Shown: in pieces, positions 55,194 through 64,000 of the stretch
Numbering within the stretch: position 1 is the stretch's first letter
Layout: each line of letters starts with the position of its first letter
NCBI RefSeq assembly: GCF_017565745.1
Contig: NZ_JAGDYM010000003.1
Location: 124,001 to 188,000 of the forward strand
Source of the DNA: Leucobacter weissii
Lineage (GTDB): Bacteria > Actinomycetota > Actinomycetes > Actinomycetales > Microbacteriaceae
Direction: 5' to 3'
Length of the DNA stretch: 64,000 nucleotides
Translations under genes and position numbers: made by a program
The notes under the pieces: model-generated
The model's database searches: none
The model's input: the letters and a program-made list of their open reading frames with translations, nothing else
What the model was told of the DNA's origin: nothing

Positions 55194-58100
55194 ATGAGCG
55201 AAACGGAGGCCTCGACGGCCGATTCCGCCGCGCCCGCGACCGAGGGGGCCCTGGCGCCGAAGCCCCGGCCCGACGGCTCCGGAACCCCCGAGGCGGCGAC
55301 CGGCGCCGTGGTCGCGGTCGACTCCTTCGCCGCCGAGCACGAGACCTGGCGCGCGGAGCTGGCCGCGATCGGCGGGCGCAGCCCGCTCACCCACTTCGAG
55401 GACCATCCGGCGAACCGCATCGATCTCTCGCACGCGCACCCGGCCGGGCTCCCGCAGTTCATCACGGGCCAGAAGATCCTGCTCTCGGCACTCATCCGCG
55501 ACGACCTCGCCCTGCGCCAAGCGCGTCAGGCCGCGGCGCGCGTCACGGACAAGGCCATCGAGATGCGCACCGTGCGCGGCCTCGAGACCGTGCACCTCGG
55601 CGTCGGCATCGCGAAGTGGACCTTCGAGGGCGAGGACTTCTGCGCCCCCGTGCTGCTGCGGCCCCTGGCGATCCGCCGGTACGGGCGGGATTTCGAGCTG
55701 AAGCTCAAGAAGCATCCCAGCGTCAACCCCGAGCTCCTGGCGACGCTGCGCGAGCAGTTCGGCATCGCCGTCAACGCCGCCTCGCTGCTCGAGCTCTCGC
55801 AGTCCGAAGGGGTGTTCAAGCCCCAGCCGGTGATCGACCGCCTGCGGCAGATGGTGGTCGGCGTGCCCGGCTTCGTGGTGGAGCCCCGGCTCGTGGCCTC
55901 CTCGTTCTCCGGCGTCTCCCGGCGGATGGCGGCGGACGCCCGCACGCTGGACTCCCCGATCCTCGCGGCGATCTGCGGCAGCGAGGTGGCCGCCGCCCAG
56001 CTCGACCGCGCCTACCGCCCGGTCACGGCTCCCGCGCCCGACGAGCGCTCGCCCGAGACGGACCATCGCCTGTACGACGCCGATGCCGAGCAGGACGACG
56101 TGCTCGCCCAGATCGAGGCCGGGCACTCCATCGTCGTCCGCACCCTGCCCGGAGCGGGCGGCACCCAGACTGCGGTCAACGCGATCGGCGCGCTCGCGCG
56201 AGCGGATCGGCGCGTGCTCGTCGTCTCGCCGCGGCGCGCCACCCTCGACGGCGTGGCCCACCGGCTGAACCGCGTCGGCCTGAACGGACTGGCCGTCACC
56301 CCCCGCCTGCTGCGACGCAACCTCGTGGAGGCCATCGGCCGCAACGAGACCGCGGCCGCCGAGTCGATGCGCGAGGTCGACGAGGCGCTCCTGCGGCTCC
56401 GCGGCGTGCTGACCGACTACCGGACCGCGCTGAACGAGAAGGATCCCCGCTTCGGGGTGTCGCCGCTGCAGGCCCTGCGCGAGCTCACCGGCCTGGCGCT
56501 GCTCCCGAACCCGCCCCGCACGGCCGTGCGGCTCGACGATCAGGCGCTCGGCCAGTTGACGCTCGATCGCAGCAGCATCGCCGAGGACATCACCGAGGCG
56601 GCCAGGCTCGGCCAGTTCCAGTACGGTCCCGAGGATTCGCCCTGGTACGGCGTGAGCTTCAACACCACCGAGGCCGCGCGATCCGCCTACGCGCTCGCCG
56701 TCGACCTCGCCGAGTCGCAGCTGCCGCGGCTGATCTCGATGGCCAACGAGACCATCGAGCAGACCACGCTGCGCCCCTACGAGACGATCGCCGAGCTGGG
56801 CGTCTACCTGCGGCTCCTGCTCGGCATCCGCGAGACCCTCGACCGCTTCACGCCCGAGGTCTACGACCGCTCCCTGACCGAGGTCATCGCGGCGCACGCG
56901 CCGCGCGGCGGCGAGGAGATGTCGAGCGGAAACCGCAAGCGGCTGCGCAAGCTCGCCCGGGAGTACGTGCGCCCCGGCGTCCACGTGGGCGACATGTACG
57001 CGCGGCTGGTGCAGATCCAGCAGCAGCGGCTGCTCTGGCAGCGCTACTCCACGGTGACCGGGGCGCGCCCGCAGGTGACGCTCGGCATCGCCGACGTGGC
57101 TACCGCGTTCCAGGCCGCCTACCAGGATCTGGACGAGCTCGACCGGATCCTCGGGCACGAGCACGAGTCCCAGAAGCTCCGCTCGCTGCCGCTCGCGACC
57201 CTCGCGAGGCGGAGCATCGACCTCGCCCGGGAGAGCGAGGTGCTGCACAACATCCAGGAGCGCACGGCGATCGTCGAGCGGCTGCGCGCCGCGCATCTCG
57301 AGCCGCTCCTGGACGATCTCTCGGCGCGCCACGTGCCCGCGGAGTCGGTGGCCGCCGAACTCGAGCAGGCGTGGTGGCAGTCGGCGCTCGAACGCATGCT
57401 GCAGACCAATCAGTCGCTGCTCAGCGCCAACACCGGCGTCGTGGAGCGCCTCGAAGCCGATTTCCGTCTCGTCGACGACGCGCACGCCGGCGCCGGCGGA
57501 TCCCAGCTCGCGGCGAAGCTCGCGGATGCCTGGCGCGTGACGGTGTCGGACGTGCGGCAGGAGGCCGTCGCCCTGCGCGACATCCTGCGGAGCGGCGGCG
57601 TCTCGCTGCGGCGTCTCGCGGAGGACGCCCCGACGCTGCTCGGCGTGCTCGCCCCCGTGTGGGTCATGTCGCCCTACGAGGTGGCGCAGCTGCCGGACGC
57701 CATGCGCTTCGACACCGCGATCCTCCTCGACGCCGGAGCCACGACGCTCGCCGAGAACCTGGGCGCCATCCGCCGCTCGCGGCAGGTGGTCGCCTTCGGC
57801 GACGCCGTGACGCAGACGCCCGCGCCCTTCGAGATCGCGGTGCGCGCCCCCGGCGCCGAACCGCCCCACCACAGCGACCGCGAGGTGCTCCACGCCCGTT
57901 CCGCGTTCGCCCAGCTGGGGCAGGTGCTGCCGGAGCTGGCGCTCACCCGCAGCTATCGCGCCGGCGGCGAGGATCTCACCCATCTGGTGAACACCCGCTT
58001 CTACGGCGGGGAGATCGTGTCGCTGCCGTGGGCCGGCACCTTCCTCGGCCACTCGAGCATCAAGCTCGAGATCGTCCCGAACGGGCAGGGCCTGCCGGAC

Positions 58101-58970
58101 CCCCACACGGGCGCGGTGGAGAGCACCGACGCCGAGGTCGAGCGGGTGGTGCAGCTCGTCCTCGAGCACGCGAGCGAGCGCCCGCGCGAGTCGCTCATGG
58201 TCATCACCGCCAGCGAGCGCCACGCCGTGCGCACCTACCAGTCGGTGCTGCAGGCCTTCTCGAAGTTCCCCCAGTACCGGGAGTTCCTGCTGGGCGAGCG
58301 CGCCGAGCCGTTCGCGGTGCTCACGCTCGAGCAGGCGATGGCCCAGAGCCGGGACCGGGTGATCTTCTCCATCGGCTACGGCCGCACCCCGCACGGGCGT
58401 GTGCTCTCGAACTTCGGCACGCTCGGGCGGCCCGGCGGGGAGCGGCTGATCGCGACCGCGATGACCCGCGCCCGCCGCGCCATGACCATCGTCAGCTGCT
58501 TCCGCCCGGCCGATCTCGATACCGCGAGGATCAAGCACGGCATGGTCGAGCTGGCCGAGCTGCTGGCGCTCGAGCATCCGGCACCAGAGCCGGACTCGCT
58601 TCCGGCCGAGCGTGACCCGATGCTCGGCGAGCTCGCCGACCGGCTCGAGCGCATGGGTCTCACGGTCGCCCTCGACTACCGGGGGGTCATCCCGCTGGCG
58701 GCGTCGCTCGGCACCCGCGCCATCGCGGTCGACCTCGACCTCGGCGGCACGGGGCAGAGCCTGCGCGAGGCGCTGCGCCTGCGGCCCTCGGTGCTGCGCC
58801 GGCTCGGCTGGCACTACCATCGCGTGCACAGCTTCGACCTCTTCGCGGATCCGGAGCGCGTGGCCCTGCGGGTCGCGGGCATCCTCGGCTACTCGGCTGA
58901 CGATCCGGACGACGCTGCGGCCGCCGACGCTGTCGACACCGCGGTGCAGCCGACCGGCACGCTCTTCTGA
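55194..58970 (+). CDS. Large helicase-like protein with degenerate Walker A and nuclease-like C-terminus
   Basis: The protein has 1258 residues. The central part resembles SF1 helicase-like ATPases of actinobacteria. However, the P-loop reads LPGAGGTQT (residues 318-326), with Thr/Gln where the catalytic Lys-Thr should be, and the Walker B-like strand reads DTAILLDAGAT with Ala after Asp. Later helicase motifs (QLGQVLPELALTRSYRAGGEDL, VLTLEQAMAQSRDRVIFSIGYG, TAMTRARRAMTIV) are recognisable. The last 110 residues (MLGELADRLERMGLTVALDY to HSFDLFADPERVALRVAGIL) fit the REase MTES_1575 fold. GTG at 55158 is an alternative, possibly leaderless, start. A role in DNA repair or defence is inferred only. 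Confidence 0.75.
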   Translation: MSETEASTADSAAPATEGALAPKPRPDGSGTPEAATGAVVAVDSFAAEHETWRAELAAIGGRSPLTHFEDHPANRIDLSHAHPAGLPQFITGQKILLSALIRDDLALRQARQAAARVTDKAIEMRTVRGLETVHLGVGIAKWTFEGEDFCAPVLLRPLAIRRYGRDFELKLKKHPSVNPELLATLREQFGIAVNAASLLELSQSEGVFKPQPVIDRLRQMVVGVPGFVVEPRLVASSFSGVSRRMAADARTLDSPILAAICGSEVAAAQLDRAYRPVTAPAPDERSPETDHRLYDADAEQDDVLAQIEAGHSIVVRTLPGAGGTQTAVNAIGALARADRRVLVVSPRRATLDGVAHRLNRVGLNGLAVTPRLLRRNLVEAIGRNETAAAESMREVDEALLRLRGVLTDYRTALNEKDPRFGVSPLQALRELTGLALLPNPPRTAVRLDDQALGQLTLDRSSIAEDITEAARLGQFQYGPEDSPWYGVSFNTTEAARSAYALAVDLAESQLPRLISMANETIEQTTLRPYETIAELGVYLRLLLGIRETLDRFTPEVYDRSLTEVIAAHAPRGGEEMSSGNRKRLRKLAREYVRPGVHVGDMYARLVQIQQQRLLWQRYSTVTGARPQVTLGIADVATAFQAAYQDLDELDRILGHEHESQKLRSLPLATLARRSIDLARESEVLHNIQERTAIVERLRAAHLEPLLDDLSARHVPAESVAAELEQAWWQSALERMLQTNQSLLSANTGVVERLEADFRLVDDAHAGAGGSQLAAKLADAWRVTVSDVRQEAVALRDILRSGGVSLRRLAEDAPTLLGVLAPVWVMSPYEVAQLPDAMRFDTAILLDAGATTLAENLGAIRRSRQVVAFGDAVTQTPAPFEIAVRAPGAEPPHHSDREVLHARSAFAQLGQVLPELALTRSYRAGGEDLTHLVNTRFYGGEIVSLPWAGTFLGHSSIKLEIVPNGQGLPDPHTGAVESTDAEVERVVQLVLEHASERPRESLMVITASERHAVRTYQSVLQAFSKFPQYREFLLGERAEPFAVLTLEQAMAQSRDRVIFSIGYGRTPHGRVLSNFGTLGRPGGERLIATAMTRARRAMTIVSCFRPADLDTARIKHGMVELAELLALEHPAPEPDSLPAERDPMLGELADRLERMGLTVALDYRGVIPLAASLGTRAIAVDLDLGGTGQSLREALRLRPSVLRRLGWHYHRVHSFDLFADPERVALRVAGILGYSADDPDDAAAADAVDTAVQPTGTLF

Positions 58971-58980
58971 CCTGACGATG

Positions 58981-59046
58981 CTCGCGATGGGTCACTCGTG
59001 GTCGTTTTCCCCCGGGCATAAGGGCCGCAAATGACCCATTGCGCGA
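58981..59046. repeat. Palindrome ATGGGTCA/TGACCCAT with flanking arms
   Basis: CTCGCG-ATGGGTCA (58981-58994) faces TGACCCAT-TGCGCGAG (59032-59046 region) with a 37-base interior. The right arm contains the ATG of the small gene at 59031. It follows the helicase-like gene by 10 bases and may be its terminator. Confidence 0.65.
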
Positions 59047-59237
59047 GGATCGAGGATGATCCGGGGGAGTCGGGGCGCACTCGGAGCGGGGCAGAGGATC
59101 GGCGTCGGCCGCGCCGCGCGACGCTGCCCCCGCCCGCGGGGTCGGATCCCGAGCCGCACGACCCGCCCGAGGAGCCGCGCGGGGAGGCGGAGAACGACGC
59201 CCGCCTGCGCCAGGACCGCCCGCCCCACTGGGGCTGA
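59031..59237 (+). CDS. Small acidic hydrophilic protein
   Basis: This 68-residue protein is charged and Pro-rich, ending RLRQDRPPHWG, an ending shared by many small actinobacterial proteins of unknown function. The start codon falls in the right arm of the 58981 palindrome and has no ribosome site, so the true N-terminus may have been replaced or lies elsewhere. Function is unknown. Confidence 0.5.
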   Translation: MTHCARIEDDPGESGRTRSGAEDRRRPRRATLPPPAGSDPEPHDPPEEPRGEAENDARLRQDRPPHWG

Positions 59238-59239
59238 GC

Positions 59240-59300
59240 GCCTGCCCCCGGTCGTTGAGCCTGCCCCGGTCGCTGAGCCTGTCGAAGCGCCCGGGCGGGG
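59240..59300. repeat. GGTCG(C/T)TGAGCCTG direct repeats
   Basis: GGTCGTTGAGCCTG and GGTCGCTGAGCCTG occur in tandem (near 59252 and 59269). They are followed by TCGAAGCGCCCGGGCGGGG, which resembles the right end of structured copy B (CGAGCGGCCGGGCGGGG). It is probably part of a dispersed intergenic repeat family. Confidence 0.6.
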
Positions 59301-59306
59301 TGTGAA

Positions 59307-59454
59307 GGTGCGCGGGTTGCCGGGCGCGGGGGTGCGCGGGGGATCTCATCCCTCCGGAGCGTCTTCGTCGTGCGGTCGGCAAGCGTACCGCACTCCGAAG
59401 CCGCTCATGTGACAAGATCCCCCGCGCACCCCCGCGCCCGGCAGCCCGCGCACC
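59307..59454. repeat. 148-base cruciform-type inverted repeat, 40-base arms
   Basis: The left arm (59307-59346) and right arm (59415-59454) are complementary at 39 of 40 positions. The 68-base interior holds a second hairpin (CTTCGTCGTGCGGT with ACCGCACTCCGAAG, about 59362-59401). It sits 12 bases beyond the stop of the ELWxxDG-repeat gene and between convergent genes. Roles as bidirectional terminator or miniature element are both possible. Confidence 0.9.
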
Positions 59455-59466
59455 CCCTCGCCCGGG

Positions 59467-61461
59467 TCAGCGCACCCGCTTCGTCTTCGAACGCGTGGTG
59501 TGGGCGAGATAGTTCTTCTTTGTCGCTGTCGCTCGCACCGAAATCTTCTTTCCGCGGTGCGCGGCCTTGACGACGAAGCTGCGCTTGTCGGCTCGCTTGA
59601 TCTTCTTGCCGTTCGCGTACCACTGGTAGCGGATCTTGCTCGGTCGCGGGGTGAGATTCGGCTTGCTCGCGGTAAGCGTGCGCCCGACCTTCACCGTACC
59701 GATGATCGACGGACTCGAGAGCGTTGAGAACGTCCGCAGCACGCGCTTCGCCTTCGTGCGGAACACGACATCCGGCGCACCCACGCTGCGCACTCGCACC
59801 TCGAGCACGAGCTTCTTACCGGCGTCCGCGGGTGACAGTGCGATCGAGCGGGCTGTGCCGCTCTCTTTCCCGCTCTTCAACCAACGGTAGCTCACCGACC
59901 CGCGACTCCACCTGCCGGGGTGCGCCTTCACGGAGCGGCTGAATGCGCTGCTCACCGCCACGGTGCCGACGATGCGCGGCGACTTCAGTCGCTTGATGCT
60001 CGCCGGCTTGGTGCTCGTGTCGTAGAACTGGGCGGTGCCCTTAAGACCAGCCGCGGTCGAGCTCGGGGCGATGTAGAGGATCCGGCTGCCTGCGGCTCCG
60101 ATGAACAGCGGGGCTCGGACCGACGAGCGTGCCGCGACCTGAAAGGTGGATGCCGCCGTCCCCTGCGAACGCCAGAGCCGGTAGCCCTTGCCGTGCACAA
60201 ACATGCCACTGCTGTAGTCGCCGCGGGTCATGAAGTGCAGCCGACCGTTGACTACGACAATAGGCAGGTCCTGGGCGACGGCTCCGTTGAGGAGCGAGCC
60301 TTGTGATTCTGAATGGAAGCGCGCGGTGCCCTTCGCCGTGCCGTTGCTCACCCAGAGAGATTTCTCTTGACTCGCCTTTCCCCGACCCTCCGAATCCCCG
60401 AGGTAGAAGGCGAGCCTGCTTCCGAAGGCGGTGAGGTGGCTGATCCGAGAGGAAGCCGTGCCTGGGGTGAGATCCTTCACGAGCGACACCTTCGTACCGA
60501 CCGCAGTGTAGAGCTCATGCCCGTGCTTCGCTGTTGTGGCGGTGAAATACAGGGTGTTGCCGACCGCCTGGAACGAGCTGTTGATGAAGGCGCTCGTGAG
60601 TGGCGCATTGGTGAAATTCGTGAGCATGCGGGTACCCGTGGCCGTGCCGTCGCTCGTCCAGAGCTGACTGAGCGGGCTCGTCGCAGTGCGACCGGTGAAG
60701 TAGACGCGGTTGCCCACCGCCGTGATGCTGTGCGGGTCTACTCCTTGAGCCGTGCCCGGGATCGCGTCGGCAACGCGAACGGTACCGGCGGCGCTGCCGT
60801 CGCTGCGCCAGAGTTCGAAGTCGTTGCCCGTCTCGCTCGCGGAGAAGTATGCGTGCGAGCCGGCCGTAGTGAGACCGGAGATCCGATTGATCGCTCGAAC
60901 CTGCTGGTACTGGGCGGAGGCATCGGCAACGCGGTAGAGGCGATGCGTGTCGACGGTACCCGAGGAATGGTGCACGAAGAGCGTTGAACCGGCGGCGGCG
61001 AGCGAACTCGGCGCATGCCCGCCGGTGTTGATGAGCGTCAGTCCCGAGGTGCCGCTGGTGCGGTAGAGCTTCCCGTTCGCCCGAACGTAGAGCCAGGCGT
61101 CTGTTGCGGCGATCTGCACGGTCTCGCTTGCGGAGAAGGAACTGCCGCTCCCGGGCGTCAGATCCTGCACCAGCGCCGTGCCGGCCGCGGTGCCGTTGCT
61201 GCGCCAGAGTTCCAGCCCTCGTGCCCCGTCGTCGGCGATGAAGTAGAGCTGACCCTTCAGAGTGGCGCTTTGCTGGAGCACGCGAGTGAAGGTCGTCCCC
61301 GGTGCGAGCGCCTGCGCATTTTGCGCTCCGGTCTGCTCCGCAGGCTCTTCTGCGTAGGCTGGGGCGACCCCGAGACTCGCCGTGAGCAGCAGGGCGGTGG
61401 CCACTGCGATACTTCCGAGTCTTGAGTTTCGGACGATCTCTGCGACACGACTGAACGACAT
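59467..61461 (-). CDS. Secreted ELWxxDG-repeat protein with Ig-like C-terminus
   Basis: The 664-residue protein has a signal peptide (ALLLTASLGVAPAYAEE). It has about six ELWRSNGTAAGT-like repeats of a beta-propeller type (for example GLELWRSNGTAAGTALVQDL, NDFELWRSDGSAAGTVRV, SQLWTSDGTATGT, KSLWVSNGTAKGT). Two Ig-like units follow, with the pattern GTVKVGRTLTA...RYQWYANGKKI, and a very basic C-terminus (TTRSKTKRVR). No membrane anchor is present, so attachment to the wall by charge is likely. An adhesion or surface role is inferred. The ATG at 61461 has AAAGGAGC upstream. Confidence 0.85.
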   Translation of the reverse strand: MSFSRVAEIVRNSRLGSIAVATALLLTASLGVAPAYAEEPAEQTGAQNAQALAPGTTFTRVLQQSATLKGQLYFIADDGARGLELWRSNGTAAGTALVQDLTPGSGSSFSASETVQIAATDAWLYVRANGKLYRTSGTSGLTLINTGGHAPSSLAAAGSTLFVHHSSGTVDTHRLYRVADASAQYQQVRAINRISGLTTAGSHAYFSASETGNDFELWRSDGSAAGTVRVADAIPGTAQGVDPHSITAVGNRVYFTGRTATSPLSQLWTSDGTATGTRMLTNFTNAPLTSAFINSSFQAVGNTLYFTATTAKHGHELYTAVGTKVSLVKDLTPGTASSRISHLTAFGSRLAFYLGDSEGRGKASQEKSLWVSNGTAKGTARFHSESQGSLLNGAVAQDLPIVVVNGRLHFMTRGDYSSGMFVHGKGYRLWRSQGTAASTFQVAARSSVRAPLFIGAAGSRILYIAPSSTAAGLKGTAQFYDTSTKPASIKRLKSPRIVGTVAVSSAFSRSVKAHPGRWSRGSVSYRWLKSGKESGTARSIALSPADAGKKLVLEVRVRSVGAPDVVFRTKAKRVLRTFSTLSSPSIIGTVKVGRTLTASKPNLTPRPSKIRYQWYANGKKIKRADKRSFVVKAAHRGKKISVRATATKKNYLAHTTRSKTKRVR

Positions 61462-61555
61462 GATGCTCCTTTACGAACGCGCCCCACGAGCCCCGCATGA
61501 ATGCGGTCAGGTTCCCTACCGACCAGGGGGAAGTTTAGTAGCTCGACTGGGTAGC

Positions 61556-61584
61556 CCGACAGACCTTTTCATGCCATGTAGAAT
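61556..61584 (+). promoter_or_regulatory. Promoter of typA
   Basis: CCGACA (-35, four matches to TTGACA), a 17-base spacer and TAGAAT (-10). Transcription would begin about 32 bases before the ATG. Confidence 0.5.
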
Positions 61585-61622
61585 CGAACGCTGCCTGTTT
61601 TCCACTCGTTAGGAACCACCCT

Positions 61623-63530
<1,908 letters not shown>

Positions 63531-63660
63531 GCCGCGCCGGGCCGATACCCGCCGCGATCGTGCTCGGCGTGTCGCCGTTTCTCGGCGGCGGCCGGGTGAA
63601 CAGAGGGTAATCATTTCCTTGCCGGAAGGAGTTTTTGCCGACACGGGATCGACACCCAGA

Positions 63661-63687
63661 TAACTCTCAGGCTAAGCTACAGAGTTA
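63661..63687 (+). promoter_or_regulatory. Inverted repeat TAACTCT-N13-AGAGTTA at a start codon
   Basis: Seven-base arms (63661-63667, 63681-63687) end on the A of the ATG of the next gene. TAAGCT in the spacer (63673-63678) could be a -10, so a bound protein would block initiation. AACTCT-N13-AGAGTT also occurs at 39405-39429. Confidence 0.5.
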
Positions 63688-64000
63688 TGGATGAGACCGG
63701 GGGTAAGATCTTGCGCGCGCCGAAGGGCGCGTGGCGTCGTTCACTGACCGCTGCCGCAGCGATCGCGCTGCTCGCGTCCGCGCTCACCGTGCCGCTGCAC
63801 GGGGGAGCCTCGCAGGCCACCGAGCAGGGATCCGAGGATCCGGGCGCCGGCTCCGAGGCGCTCTCGGGCGGAGGCGAATTCGCGCCGGGCGAGCAGCCCA
63901 CCCTCCTGGGCGTCGCGCAGCCGGACCGCACGATCGAGCTCACGGTGGACGGGGAGCCCGACTTCGAGTACCAGTGGCTGCGGGACGGCGAGGAGATCGC
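63687..64000 (+). CDS. Secreted Ig-like surface protein, 5' end only
   Basis: The gene runs off the right edge. The 104 visible codons give a basic N-terminus (KILRAPKGAWRRSL), a signal peptide (TAAAAIALLASALTVPLHGGASQA), an acidic Gly/Ser region, and the start of an Ig-like unit (PDRTIELTVDGEPDFEYQWL, then RDGEEI). That unit shares the YQWxxxGxxI pattern with the C-terminal repeats of the ELWxxDG protein at 59467. No further assignment is possible from this fragment. Confidence 0.75.
   Translation, partial: MDETGGKILRAPKGAWRRSLTAAAAIALLASALTVPLHGGASQATEQGSEDPGAGSEALSGGGEFAPGEQPTLLGVAQPDRTIELTVDGEPDFEYQWLRDGEEI

Noticed and set aside
54933-58829. 1298-codon minus-strand frame opposite the helicase-like gene
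   Set aside because: Mirror frame of a real gene. Composition is His/Arg/Gly-rich with no motifs.

Overview
The window is high-G+C DNA with actinobacterial gene order and codon use. The run mtrA-mtrB-lpqB-comF-hpf-secA, a DtxR/IdeR regulator, HtaA-type heme proteins, an XPB-type helicase, DUF3027, DUF3817 and an MTES_1575-type nuclease fold all point to Micrococcales, most likely Microbacteriaceae. A Leucobacter-like genus is a guess from overall feel, not a demonstrated assignment. Coding density is high, with short intergenic gaps. Several genes appear leaderless, with a -10 box ending 6-7 bases before the start codon.

Layout. 1-389: start of an aquaporin gene, running off the left edge. 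833-4924: the MtrAB two-component system with its lipoprotein partner LpqB. 5304-12360: comF, the ribosome hibernation factor hpf, a HhH-GPD protein, a polyprenol-phosphate mannosyltransferase, secA and a membrane-anchored DsbA-like protein, followed by tRNA-Thr. 12482-17278: membrane proteins, msrB, a DUF559 nuclease-like gene and a nitroreductase, separated by long pyrimidine/purine tracts and palindromes. 17427-25923: a heme-iron uptake locus with three secreted or anchored HtaA-type proteins, hmuUV, divergent hmuT and candidate iron boxes. 26112-28516: a LytR_C protein and a CIRCE-controlled groEL. 28784-34815: a second two-component system, XPB helicase with its usual partner, and a small membrane protein. 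34909-40369: cold-shock protein, DUF3027, serC, the DtxR-type repressor, gdhA and an NlpC/P60 hydrolase. 40446-45010: tRNA-Arg followed by a degraded mobile region with a low-G+C lipoprotein/trypsin-like protease pair, a MobF relaxase fragment, a YwqK-like gene and an atypical tRNA-Cys-like sequence. 45106-49412: DUF3817 and a four-gene metal (probably manganese) ABC transporter. 49413-58970: a beta-solenoid repeat protein, a CYTH protein, an FAD oxidoreductase/cupin pair, an NCS2 permease and a 1258-residue helicase-like/nuclease-like protein. 59031-64000: a small acidic protein, an ELWxxDG-repeat secreted protein, typA, and the start of a secreted Ig-like protein.

How genes work together. 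The DtxR-type regulator (37255) is a plausible controller of the hmu/hta iron boxes. MtrA probably regulates its own promoter through three GTAAC repeats spaced 11 bases apart. comF and the DUF559 gene share an unusual 54-base upstream architecture.

The most interesting non-genic content is repeat DNA. (1) A 51-base palindrome family, always with an 11-base loop, always sits beside a pyrimidine tract that reads into it. (2) A two-hairpin structured element is present at 40.7 kb and 53.1 kb, with compensatory base changes between copies. Each copy is bracketed by long direct repeats that start with a tRNA T-loop-like GGTTCGAYTC. One sits on the 3' end of tRNA-Arg; the other cleanly splits an ATGA gene overlap. 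No CRISPR array, insertion sequence, integrase or replication origin was seen.
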